A stretch of DNA of 14,205 nt, taken from assembly GCA_025929595.1 (NCBI GenBank), contig JAICQA010000031.1, positions 1-14,205 of the forward strand, in the 5' to 3' direction. The notes beneath the pieces were generated by a model, which was not told where the DNA came from, searched no databases, and saw nothing but the letters and a program-made list of their open reading frames with translations. The stretch comes from Xanthobacteraceae bacterium (GTDB lineage Bacteria; Pseudomonadota; Alphaproteobacteria; Rhizobiales; Xanthobacteraceae). Numbering within the stretch: position 1 is the first letter of the stretch; each line of letters opens with the position of its first letter. Made by a program: the position numbers and the translations under genes. Positions 1-7,679 of the stretch are shown here, in pieces.

Positions 1-1
1 C

Positions 2-1021
2 TATCGCACGTCGTCCGACAGCCCGATCGTGAAGGCGTTGGCCGAAGCCGCCGAGGCCGGCAAGTCGGTGACCGCGCTCGTCGAGCTGAAGGCGCGCTTC
101 GACGAGGAAGCCAATATCCGCTGGGCGAGGGAGCTTGAGCGCGCGGGCGTGCAGGTCGTCTTCGGCTTCATCGAACTGAAGACCCACGCCAAGCTCTCGC
201 TGGTCGTACGGCGCGAGGGCAAGTCGCTCACCAACTACGTTCACGTCGGCACCGGCAACTATCACCCCGTGACCGCGCGCATCTACAGCGACCTGTCGTT
301 CTTCACCTCCGATCCGGTGATCGCGCAGGACGTCGCGCGCATCTTCAATTTCATCACGGGCTACGCCGAACCCGCCGAGCTTGAGGTGATGGCGGTGGCG
401 CCCGTGAGCCTGCGCAAGCGCATTCTCGAACATGTCGAGCAGGAGATCGCCCATGTGAAGGCGGGCCGGCCCGGCGCGATCTGGATGAAGATGAATTCGC
501 TCGTCGATCCGCAGATCATCGACGCACTTTATGAAGCCAGCCGCGAGGGCGTCGAAATCGACCTTGTCGTGCGCGGTATCTGCTGCCTGCGTCCCGGCGT
601 TCCGGGTCTCTCCGAGCGCATTCGCGTGAAGTCGATCGTCGGCCGCTTCCTCGAACACGGCCGCATCTATTGCTTCGGCGCGGGCAACGGCCTGCCGCAT
701 CCCAAGGCGGCAGTTTACATTTCGTCCGCCGACATGATGCCGCGCAATCTTGACCGGCGTGTCGAAACGCTGTGCCCGATTCTGAATCCGACCGTGCACC
801 AGCAGGTGCTCGATCAGATCATGGTCGCGAACCTCAAGGATAACGAGCAGAGTTGGCGGGTCTTGCCCGACGGCAGCAGCGCCCGCATAGTCCCGGCCGA
901 GGGCGAAGAATCGTTCAACGCCCATCGCTACTTTATGACAAATCCAAGCCTCTCGGGCCGTGGCAAATCTCTCAAAGATTCTTCTCCGCGCAGTCTCGTC
1001 CGGAGATCGGACCGAACCTGA
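2..1021 (+). CDS. ppk1: Polyphosphate kinase 1, C-terminal part (5' end outside window)
   Basis: This enzyme reversibly moves the terminal phosphate of ATP onto a growing polyphosphate chain. The reading frame is open from the first base, so only the last 339 residues are seen; the N-terminal and head domains lie upstream. Both catalytic-histidine regions of the PPK1 family are present: KTHAKLSLVVRREG, carrying the histidine that becomes phosphorylated, and later FLEHGRIYCF with the second histidine. The end, FNAHRYFMTNPSLSGRGKSL, is a hallmark of alphaproteobacterial PPK1. The last 62 bases overlap the start of the exopolyphosphatase gene in another frame, so the two are very likely cotranscribed and translationally coupled. 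The family assignment is secure. Confidence 0.97.
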   Translation, partial: YRTSSDSPIVKALAEAAEAGKSVTALVELKARFDEEANIRWARELERAGVQVVFGFIELKTHAKLSLVVRREGKSLTNYVHVGTGNYHPVTARIYSDLSFFTSDPVIAQDVARIFNFITGYAEPAELEVMAVAPVSLRKRILEHVEQEIAHVKAGRPGAIWMKMNSLVDPQIIDALYEASREGVEIDLVVRGICCLRPGVPGLSERIRVKSIVGRFLEHGRIYCFGAGNGLPHPKAAVYISSADMMPRNLDRRVETLCPILNPTVHQQVLDQIMVANLKDNEQSWRVLPDGSSARIVPAEGEESFNAHRYFMTNPSLSGRGKSLKDSSPRSLVRRSDRT

Positions 1022-2525
1022 CGTCAGCGCCGCGCCCGGCCGCCTGCCGCTCGGCAAGCCCGTCGCCGTCATCGACATCGGCTCGAACTCCGTCCGTCTC
1101 GTCGTCTACGAGGGGATCGCGCGCAGCCCCACCCCGATCTTCAACGAGAAAGTGCTCTGCGGTCTCGGCCGCGAGGTCAGCACCAAGGGCAAGCTCAACC
1201 CCGACGCAGTGGCGAGCGCCATCGGTGCGTTGAAGCGCTTTCGCGCACTATGCGACGTGATCGAAGTCGGAGATGTGAAGGTGATCGCGACGGCCGCCGT
1301 GCGTGAGGCGAAGGACGGCCCGAACTTCATTCGCGACGCCGAAAAGATCTGCCGCGCGCCGGTCGATGTGCTGTCGGGAAAGCGCGAGGCGCGGCTCGCA
1401 GCCCTTGGCGTGATCGCGAGCATTCACGAGCCTGACGGAGTGGCCGGCGACCTCGGCGGCGGCTCGCTCGAACTTGTGGAAGTGCGCGGCAGCGACATCG
1501 GTATCGGCCAGACGCTGCCCTTCGGCGGTCTCGTGCTCGCCGATCTCGCGTCGGGCTCGCTGAAGAAGGCCGGCAAGCTGGTCAGTGCCGCGCTCGAGCA
1601 AGAGCCCATCCTGAAGGCGCTCGCGGGCCGCACCTTCTATGCCGTCGGCGGCACCTGGCGCGCATTTGCGCGCCTGCATATGCGTCAGACCGGTTATCCG
1701 CTGCATGTCATGCACGGCTATTCGCTGTCGGCGAAGGACGCTTCCGAATTCGCAGAGCTTGTCCAGCGTGTCGACCCCGAGACGCTCGACCACATCGAAT
1801 CCGTCGCCAAGCCCCGCCGCGAACTGTTGCCCTATGGCGCGCTCGTGCTGAACGAGGTGCTTCGCGTCGGCAAGCCGAAGCGCGTCGTGATCTCCGCGCT
1901 CGGCGTGCGCGAAGGATTGCTCTATGAATTGCTCGACGAACCCGCGCGCGCCCTCGATCCGCTGCTCTCCGCCGCCGGCGCCCTGAACGTCCTGCGCTCA
2001 CGCTCGCCAAGGCACGGCCAGGAGCTGATCGCCTGGACCGACGCCTTCATGGCAACGACCGGCATCGAAGAGACCGCCGAGGAGCGCCGCCTGCGTCATG
2101 CCGCGTGCCTGCTCGCCGACATCGGCTGGCGCGCGCATCCTGAATATCGCGGCGAACAGTCGCTCAACATCATCTCGCACGCGGCCTTTGTCGGCATCGA
2201 CCATCCGGGCCGTGCCTTCCTTGCGCTCGCGGTCTTCTATCGCCACGCCGGAATCGGCGACGACGAGCCGTCACCGCATGTTCGAGAACTGGCGACGACA
2301 CGCATCCTCGACCGTGCGCGCGTGCTCGGCGCGGCCATGCGCGTCGCCTATCTCGTGTCGGCGTCGATGCCCGGCGTCCTGCCGAAATCGCCGCTCAAGG
2401 TGGAGAAGGGGAAGCTCGTCCTGCGCCTTGAAGGGAAGATGGCGTCCCTCGACGGCGAGCGTCTCTTCAACCGCGTGCGTCAGCTCGGAAAGCTGATCGG
2501 CCGGGAACCCGCGATCCGCTCTTAA
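960..2525 (+). CDS. ppx: Exopolyphosphatase, Ppx/GppA family
   Basis: Releases phosphate from the ends of polyphosphate (Ppx) or hydrolyses pppGpp (GppA); placed directly after ppk, the polyphosphate role is the more likely. The protein is 521 residues. The ASKHA-fold phosphate-1 loop is VIDIGSNSVRLVVYEG at about residues 37-52, and the phosphate-2 loop GDLGGGS lies at 163-169. A glutamate at about 143 (GKREA) fits the catalytic position. A helical, HD-like C-terminal half follows, as in the long form of the family. The start is GTG at 960: an in-frame stop at 936-938 lies just upstream, and no better start precedes the conserved domain. The first 30 residues overlap ppk and are not recognisable, so the exact start is moderately sure. 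It ends tail to tail with rnd. Confidence 0.93.
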   Translation: MANLSKILLRAVSSGDRTEPDVSAAPGRLPLGKPVAVIDIGSNSVRLVVYEGIARSPTPIFNEKVLCGLGREVSTKGKLNPDAVASAIGALKRFRALCDVIEVGDVKVIATAAVREAKDGPNFIRDAEKICRAPVDVLSGKREARLAALGVIASIHEPDGVAGDLGGGSLELVEVRGSDIGIGQTLPFGGLVLADLASGSLKKAGKLVSAALEQEPILKALAGRTFYAVGGTWRAFARLHMRQTGYPLHVMHGYSLSAKDASEFAELVQRVDPETLDHIESVAKPRRELLPYGALVLNEVLRVGKPKRVVISALGVREGLLYELLDEPARALDPLLSAAGALNVLRSRSPRHGQELIAWTDAFMATTGIEETAEERRLRHAACLLADIGWRAHPEYRGEQSLNIISHAAFVGIDHPGRAFLALAVFYRHAGIGDDEPSPHVRELATTRILDRARVLGAAMRVAYLVSASMPGVLPKSPLKVEKGKLVLRLEGKMASLDGERLFNRVRQLGKLIGREPAIRS

Positions 2526-3682
2526 TGCGCCGCGTTGCGTTCGACCGCCACGACGCGCCCGCCTTCGATCGCGAGCGCCACACCGCCGCGCCTGAGCTTC
2601 AGCGCTTCGTTGCCAAACATCTCGCGCCGCCAGCCTTTCAGCGCGGCCACGTCGGCGTTCTCGTCGACTGCAATTCGCTCGAGATCGTCGACGGTCGCGA
2701 TCACCTTCGCCGCGACGCCATGGCGCTCCGAAGTCATGCGTAGCAGCACCTTGAGAAGCTCCACCGTCGCCGACGCGCCGTTTGAGAGCGGCTTGTCGCG
2801 CACGATCTTCGGCAAGGTCTTCGGATCGCGTCCGAGGCCCGCCAGCACCGCCGCGATGATCTGCTCGCCCGCACGCGAGCGCTCATAGCCCTTGGGCAGC
2901 GCGCGCAGGCGGCCAAGCTCTTCCGCCGTCTTCGGTTGCTGTTGCGCGACTTCCATGACCGCGTCGTCCTTGATGACACGCTGGCGCGGCACATCGCGCG
3001 ACTGCGCCTCGCGTTCGCGCCAAGCGGCGACTTCCATCAGCACCGCCAGTTCTTTCGGCCGACGAACCCGCGACTTCAGGCGCTCCCACGCGCGCTCCGG
3101 CTCCGCCGAGTACGTCTGAGGCGAGGTGAGGACTGTCATTTCCTCCTGCACCCACTCCGAGCGGTTGCCGCGCTCGAGATCGGCGCTGAGCTTCAGATAC
3201 ACGTCGCGCAGATGCGTCACGTCCGAGACCGCGTAGTCGAATTGCGCCTGGCTGAGCGGACGGCGCGACCAGTCGGTGAAGCGCAGCGACTTGTCGATCT
3301 GATCGCCCGTCAGCCGCTGCACGAGTTGATCGTAGGAAACGGAATCGCCGTGGCCGAGCACCATGGCCGCCACCTGCGTGTCGAAGATCGGATGCGGAAT
3401 CGTTTTTGCGCGGTGCCAGCAGATTTCCACGTCCTGCCGCGCGGCGTGAAAAACCTTCACGATCTTCTCGTCGTTCATCAGCGCGAAGAAGGGAGCGAGA
3501 TCGAGCCCATCGGCGAGCGCGTCGATCACGACGGCTTCGTCCGGTCCCGCCATCTGCACGACGCAGAGTTTCGGCCAGAAGGTGGTCTCGCGCAGGAATT
3601 CCGTGTCGACGGTGACATAGGGGTGGCCGGAGAGCCGCGCACATGCGGCCGCAAGGTCCTCGGTACGGTTCACAAGATTCAT
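2522..3682 (-). CDS. rnd: Ribonuclease D (3'-5' exoribonuclease)
   Basis: A 3'-5' exonuclease that trims the 3' ends of tRNA precursors and other small RNAs. The 386-residue protein has a DEDDy exonuclease domain: Asp26 and Glu28 in VDTEF, Asp84 in HAARQDVE, and Tyr150 with Asp154 in YAVSDVTHL. An HRDC domain follows at about residues 205-285 (RRPKELAVLMEVAAWRE). Length matches the family. The ATG at 3682 leaves only a few residues before the first conserved strand; a weak purine-rich AAGAAG lies upstream as a ribosome site. The gene is convergent with ppx and the two overlap by four bases. A TTGACG at 3733-3728 might be a -35 element, but I see no convincing -10. Confidence 0.95.
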   Translation of the reverse strand: MNLVNRTEDLAAACARLSGHPYVTVDTEFLRETTFWPKLCVVQMAGPDEAVVIDALADGLDLAPFFALMNDEKIVKVFHAARQDVEICWHRAKTIPHPIFDTQVAAMVLGHGDSVSYDQLVQRLTGDQIDKSLRFTDWSRRPLSQAQFDYAVSDVTHLRDVYLKLSADLERGNRSEWVQEEMTVLTSPQTYSAEPERAWERLKSRVRRPKELAVLMEVAAWREREAQSRDVPRQRVIKDDAVMEVAQQQPKTAEELGRLRALPKGYERSRAGEQIIAAVLAGLGRDPKTLPKIVRDKPLSNGASATVELLKVLLRMTSERHGVAAKVIATVDDLERIAVDENADVAALKGWRREMFGNEALKLRRGGVALAIEGGRVVAVERNAAH

Positions 3683-4048
3683 GGGCGCTTCTTAGCGAAA
3701 ACGGATGGCGATGACGACGCGGAATTGCGTCAAACTGCATGGAAAAGCGGGCAAGTTGCGACGCTCATGCTTGATTAAGCTAAATGGCAACCTAGATCAT
3801 TGGTCGGAGATGCCGCATCCGCTGCGCCTTGAAATGGCCGCGCGAACATGGTCTAAGCTCCGCCATCCAGAGCGCCATGCGCTCGCGGGCCGCGTGTGAA
3901 GCCGAATTCGTTCCGTTTCCGCCCGTTTTCTCAGCTAATTTCACCGGCAACCCAGACCACGCGGGGTGTCCTGAAGACCCCCGCGATTCGGGCCGGTTGG
4001 CGTCTTTGCCAGCGGGCACGAGCCGCGTGAACCATAGAAAGACTCGAC
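3683..4048. other. Intergenic gap between divergent rnd and helicase genes
   Basis: A 366-base region with no convincing coding frame; the short open frames here have no ribosome site and no recognisable product. It must hold the promoters of two diverging genes. I found no strong sigma-70 promoter, and no GGAAC-N16-CGTT or CtrA-type site. The clear structure is a pair of hairpins at 3960-4015, annotated separately, which would lie in the helicase leader RNA. Confidence 0.6.
3960..4015 (+). promoter_or_regulatory. Two tandem hairpins in the helicase 5' leader
   Basis: Hairpin one spans 3960-3985: CGCGGGG, a bulged T, GTC, a five-base loop CTGAA, then GAC and CCCCGCG, giving ten pairs, nine of them G-C. 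Hairpin two spans 3993-4015, centred on TGGC-GTCTTT-GCCA with a G-C-rich outer stem broken by one bulge. Neither is followed by a T run, so they do not look like terminators. They end about 30 bases before the TTG start of the helicase. RNA-helicase mRNAs are often controlled through structured leaders; that this one is regulatory is inference. Confidence 0.4.
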
Positions 4049-5446
4049 TTGAACTCATTTAATGAACTCGGGCTCGCCGCTCCGATTGCGCGCGCGCTCG
4101 CCGATGAAAAGTACGAAATCCCGACCCCGATCCAGGCCCAGGCCATTCCCCCGATCCTTGAACGACACGATCTCGTAGGCATCGCCCAGACCGGAACCGG
4201 CAAGACCGCGGCCTTCGCGCTCCCGATCATCAATCATCTGCTCACCCATCGCCTGCGCGCCGAACAGCGCGCCTGCCGCGTGCTGATCCTGAGTCCGACG
4301 CGCGAGCTCTCGGGGCAGATCCTCGAGAGTTTCCGGACGTACGGACGTCACGTACGCCTGACGACGGCGCTCGCCATCGGCGGCGTGCCGATCGGCCGCC
4401 AGGTGCGCTCGCTGATCAATGGCGTCGACGTGCTCGTCGCAACGCCCGGCCGTTTGCTCGACCTCATGCAGAGCAACGCCGTTCGTCTCGACCGCATCGA
4501 AGTCTTCGTGCTCGACGAAGCCGACCGCATGCTCGACATGGGCTTCATCCGCGACATCCGGAAGATCGTCGCGAAACTCCCGGCCAAGCGCCAGACGCTG
4601 TTCTTCTCCGCCACCATGCCCGGTGAGATCGAGCAACTCGCCGGTGAGATGCTGCGCGACCCCGTTCGCGTCGCCGTGACGCCGCAGGCCAAGACCGCCG
4701 ACCGCGTCGATCAGCGCATCGTGCATGTGGACCGCGCCGACAAGGCCGGTCTGCTCGCCGAATTGCTCAAGAGCGAGACGGTCGACCGCGCGCTCGTCTT
4801 CACCCGCACCAAGCACGGTGCGGACAAGGTCGTGCGTTCGCTCGAGAAGGCCGGCATCCGTGCCGAGGCCATTCACGGCAACAAGTCGCAAAACAACCGC
4901 GAGCGGGCGCTGGCCAATTTTCGCAGCGGCCGCGTTCGCACGCTGATCGCGACCGACATCGCTGCGCGCGGCATCGACGTCGACGGCGTGAGCCACGTCT
5001 TCAATTACGACCTGCCGAATATCGCCGAGAGCTACGTGCACCGCATCGGCCGCACGGCGCGGGCAGGGGCCGAAGGCATCGCGATCTCGTTCTGCGACCG
5101 CGAGGAGATGCCGTATCTCCGCGACATCGAGAAGCTCATCAAGTTGCAGATTCCTTCGTCCGACCGCCGCCGCAACAAGAGCGCGGCACCGCAGGCCGCG
5201 GGCGATGGCCATCCTCATCGCAGCCAGCGTCAGCCGCGCAACGGGCGCGGTCACGGCAAGCGCCATGGCCGCCCCGAGGGCCGGCAGGACAATCACGGTC
5301 ATGGCCGTCCGCATCAGCAGGCGCAGGCCCAGCACCGCGAGCCTTCCCACCCAAACAATGGTAAGATCGAATCCGTGGCGTTCATGCAGCGCAAGCGGAA
5401 GCCGAACCGGCATCCCGCGAACGGCGCTGAGCGTCCGGTCCATTAA
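4049..5446 (+). CDS. rhlE: ATP-dependent DEAD-box RNA helicase, RhlE type
   Basis: Unwinds or remodels RNA using ATP; relatives act in ribosome assembly, mRNA decay and growth in the cold. The 465-residue protein has the full motif set: Q motif (FNELGLA to TPIQAQ, 4-31), motif I AQTGTGKT (46-53), PTREL (83-87), TPGR (132-135), DEAD (156-159), SAT (187-189), TDIAARGID (302-310) and HRIGRTARAG (331-340). Residues 371-465 form a low-complexity tail rich in His, Arg, Gly, Asn and Gln, a likely disordered RNA-binding extension. The start is TTG at 4049: an in-frame stop at 4028-4030 excludes upstream starts, the Q motif begins at once, and AGAAAGA lies just before it. The IF-1-like gene follows 17 bases after the stop. 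RhlE is the best subfamily match; other DEAD-box types are less likely. Confidence 0.9.
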   Translation: MNSFNELGLAAPIARALADEKYEIPTPIQAQAIPPILERHDLVGIAQTGTGKTAAFALPIINHLLTHRLRAEQRACRVLILSPTRELSGQILESFRTYGRHVRLTTALAIGGVPIGRQVRSLINGVDVLVATPGRLLDLMQSNAVRLDRIEVFVLDEADRMLDMGFIRDIRKIVAKLPAKRQTLFFSATMPGEIEQLAGEMLRDPVRVAVTPQAKTADRVDQRIVHVDRADKAGLLAELLKSETVDRALVFTRTKHGADKVVRSLEKAGIRAEAIHGNKSQNNRERALANFRSGRVRTLIATDIAARGIDVDGVSHVFNYDLPNIAESYVHRIGRTARAGAEGIAISFCDREEMPYLRDIEKLIKLQIPSSDRRRNKSAAPQAAGDGHPHRSQRQPRNGRGHGKRHGRPEGRQDNHGHGRPHQQAQAQHREPSHPNNGKIESVAFMQRKRKPNRHPANGAERPVH

Positions 5447-5463
5447 TCACGGCGGAGAACTGT

Positions 5464-5742
5464 ATGGCGAAAGAGGAAATGCTCGAGTTCGACGGCACGG
5501 TGACGGAAGTCCTGCCGGATGGAAACTTTCGCGTGAAGCTCGACAACGACCACATGATCCTCGCCTATGCGGCGGGCAAGATGCGCAAGCATCGCATCCG
5601 TACGCTCGAAGGGGATCGGGTGATCGTTGAAATGTCGCCCTACGATCTCGACCGCGGACGCATCAGCTTCCGCCACAAGTCGGATGCGCCGGTACCCGGC
5701 GCCGGCCCGCAGCGCCGCCGCCCGAACTTCCGCCGCCGCTGA
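5464..5742 (+). CDS. infA: IF-1-like translation initiation factor with basic tail
   Basis: A 92-residue OB-fold protein closely resembling translation initiation factor IF-1, which binds the ribosomal A site during initiation. MAKEEMLEF, the VKLDNDH strand, AGKMRKHRIR and EMSPYDLDRGRI match the family. Canonical IF-1 is about 72 residues; this one has about 20 extra C-terminal residues rich in Pro, Gly and Arg, ending NFRRR. Alphaproteobacteria often carry such a longer IF-1 paralogue behind a DEAD-box helicase gene, separate from the main infA, so it may be an accessory factor or RNA chaperone. The start ATG is preceded by GGAGA. It is only 17 bases from the helicase stop, so the two form an operon. 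Whether the genome has another infA cannot be told from here. Confidence 0.85.
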   Translation: MAKEEMLEFDGTVTEVLPDGNFRVKLDNDHMILAYAAGKMRKHRIRTLEGDRVIVEMSPYDLDRGRISFRHKSDAPVPGAGPQRRRPNFRRR

Positions 5743-5745
5743 TTT

Positions 5746-5870
5746 CCGTCATGCCCGCACTTGTTGCGGGCATCCACGTCTTGAGCCGTGCATTGTGCGA
5801 AGACGTGGATGGCCGCGCAGGCAAGTTTACGCAGCCTGCGCAAGCTTGGCTGCGAGCCCGGCCATGACGA
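5746..5870. repeat. Palindromic intergenic repeat (REP-like, three hairpins)
   Basis: The whole convergent gap is one nested palindrome. Hairpin A: ATGCCCGCA (5751-5759), loop CTTGT, TGCGGGCAT (5765-5773). Hairpin B: ATCCACGTCTT (5772-5782), 17-base loop, AAGACGTGGAT (5800-5810). Hairpin C: GCGCAGGC (5815-5822), 11-base loop, GCCTGCGC (5834-5841). Outer arms GTCAT (5748-5752) and ATGAC (5864-5868), and ATGGCC (5809-5814) and GGCCAT (5860-5865), close the element. The words GTCATGCCCG and CATCCACGTCTT resemble a repeat I recall as common between genes in Bradyrhizobium-type genomes. It may also end transcription from both sides. Confidence 0.75.
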
Positions 5871-5872
5871 GT

Positions 5873-7501
5873 TTACTTGCCGCGGATACGCGGCATCAGA
5901 ATGAACTCCCAGGGGCTCGGCATGGGCCCCACGGGTACCTCAATCAGGGTCGGCCCGTCGCGGCGAGCGAAGCCGCGCTTGAGTGCGGCGCGCAACTCGT
6001 CCGGCGTCGTCGCGCGCTCGGTCGCCGCGCCGAAGGCTTCGCCGAATTTCACGAAATCCGGATTGGCGAGGTCGCTGGCGATCAGCCGGTTGTCGTATTT
6101 CTCTTCCTGGATTCGTCGCACATTGCCGAATGTACCGTCCGCGAAGACGATCGCGGTCAGCGGAGTCTTGTGGCGAACGGCAGTCGCAAGCTCGTTCGCC
6201 GTGTAGAGAAATCCGCCGTCGCCATTGATCGAGACGACCGGAACATCCGGCCGCGCATGCGCCGCGCCAAGTGCGGTGGCATAGCCCCAGCCCAGATTGT
6301 CCTGATAACCCGGCGAGAGAAATGTGCGGGGCTTGTAAACGGGCAAGGCAAGGCGGGCCGCGAAGCCCATCTGTGTCACTTCATCGACAAAGATTCCATC
6401 GTCCGGCAATTCGGCGCGGATCGCGTCGAGCCAACCAAGCTGCGGCGCAATCTTTTTGAAACGCTCGGCGAGTTTTGCCTGCCGCTCTTCCATCTCAGCC
6501 TTGCGCGAAGCGCGCTTGCGATTGTGCGCTGGCAATACGTCCAGCAGTCGACGCAGGATTGGTTTGGCGTCGCCCACGAGAGCCGCGTCCGGCTTCAGGA
6601 AGCGGGCGGGTTCTTCCGGGTCGGCGTCCACGCGCACGATCCTGATCCGGTCGTCGACGCCCCAGTGCTGCAACGGATAGGCCATGTGGGTGCCGATGCC
6701 GATGGCGGCGTCGGCCTCGCCCCACAATTCGCGCCCGAGCGGCAGCGTCACGCTGAACGGGTTGCGGCTTGAGAGCACGCCACGCCCGCGGCGATAGCCC
6801 ATGACCGGCGCTTGCAGCATCTCCGAAAGCGCCGCGACTTCCTCAGCCGCGTCCTGTGCGCCGCCGCCGCAAACGATGAACGGCCGCTCTGCGCTGCCGA
6901 GAATCTTCGCTGCGGCGAGGATAGTGTCTTCATCAATCGCCGTCTGCGCATCCGCCAGCGGGGCGACAGGCGCGATGTCTGCGCTCCGCCCCCACATATC
7001 GATCGCGCATTCGATCGCCGCCGGTCCGGGCCGGCCACTGCGCATCGCATGAATGGCGTCGGCGACGATCTTCGGTGCCAACGCCGGATCGCGGATGAGC
7101 GCTGCGTGATCGACCAGCCGCGCGACAATCCCGGCCTGATCGGTGATCTCGTGCAGATGACCGAGCCCGCGCCCGATGTCTTTGTCGGGAATCTGTCCGA
7201 TGATTGCGAGCACCGGCGCGTTCATGCTGTAGGCGGTGAGCAGCGCCGCGCCGGTATTGAGCAGTCCCGGCCCCGGCACCACGGCATAAGCCTGCGGCTT
7301 GTCGGTCGCGAGCGCCGCACCCAGCGCCATATAGGCCGCGCCCTGTTCGTGGCGCGTGTGGACGACGCGGATTTTGTTGCCGGCCTTGAACAGCGCGTCG
7401 AAGAAGTCGTCGTTATGGACGCCCGGAAGTGCGTAGATCGTGTCGATGCCGTGGGCGAGGAGCGAGGCGACGGTCGCCTCGGCGGCGGTCATGTTCGGCA
7501 T
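5873..7501 (-). CDS. ThDP-dependent enzyme of the acetolactate synthase/decarboxylase superfamily
   Basis: A 542-residue protein with the three-domain layout of the acetolactate synthase, benzoylformate decarboxylase and related 2-oxo-acid enzymes. The catalytic glutamate is Glu52 in TRHEQGAAYMA. The ThDP/metal motif begins NGDGG (426-430) and ends at DGTFGN (455-460), where the usual Asn-Asn or Asn-Asp pair reads Ala-Asp. No regulatory small subunit lies nearby, so biosynthetic acetolactate synthase is unlikely; a catabolic decarboxylase, lyase or carboligase is more plausible, but the substrate cannot be told. The ATG at 7501 is preceded by GGAG nine bases upstream; a second ATG three codons in is a less likely start. 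It is divergent from aspS and convergent with the IF-1-like gene. Confidence 0.87.
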   Translation of the reverse strand: MPNMTAAEATVASLLAHGIDTIYALPGVHNDDFFDALFKAGNKIRVVHTRHEQGAAYMALGAALATDKPQAYAVVPGPGLLNTGAALLTAYSMNAPVLAIIGQIPDKDIGRGLGHLHEITDQAGIVARLVDHAALIRDPALAPKIVADAIHAMRSGRPGPAAIECAIDMWGRSADIAPVAPLADAQTAIDEDTILAAAKILGSAERPFIVCGGGAQDAAEEVAALSEMLQAPVMGYRRGRGVLSSRNPFSVTLPLGRELWGEADAAIGIGTHMAYPLQHWGVDDRIRIVRVDADPEEPARFLKPDAALVGDAKPILRRLLDVLPAHNRKRASRKAEMEERQAKLAERFKKIAPQLGWLDAIRAELPDDGIFVDEVTQMGFAARLALPVYKPRTFLSPGYQDNLGWGYATALGAAHARPDVPVVSINGDGGFLYTANELATAVRHKTPLTAIVFADGTFGNVRRIQEEKYDNRLIASDLANPDFVKFGEAFGAATERATTPDELRAALKRGFARRDGPTLIEVPVGPMPSPWEFILMPRIRGK

Positions 7502-7635
7502 TCACGCGATCTCCGGAAGGTCGGGAGCGGCCTTGTTTGCAGATAGAGCGCGGCCTGTCGAGGCGCCGGGGCGCGGGCCGAACCCGCGACGCCCTTACGC
7601 TTTGCCCGCGCCGTCGATTGCGTTATGGAGACGCC

Positions 7636-7651
7636 CGGCGCTCCGGCGCCG
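7636..7651 (+). other. Short hairpin in the aspS leader
   Basis: CGGCGC, loop TCCG, GCGCCG form a six-pair G-C stem ending 28 bases before the aspS start. There is no T run and no T-box or other known leader pattern. A role is not shown; such stems occur readily by chance in GC-rich DNA. Confidence 0.2.
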
Positions 7652-7679
7652 CTTCGATTCCAGCTCTTCAGGACCGTCC

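Noticed and set aside
3705..3733. TTGACG on the minus strand as the -35 of an rnd promoter
   Set aside because: The base run at the -10 spacing (CGCCAT) is a poor match.
4055..5443. Long open frame on the minus strand opposite the helicase
   Set aside because: No family features, and a sequence typical of an antisense shadow of GC-rich coding DNA. The plus-strand frame has all helicase motifs.
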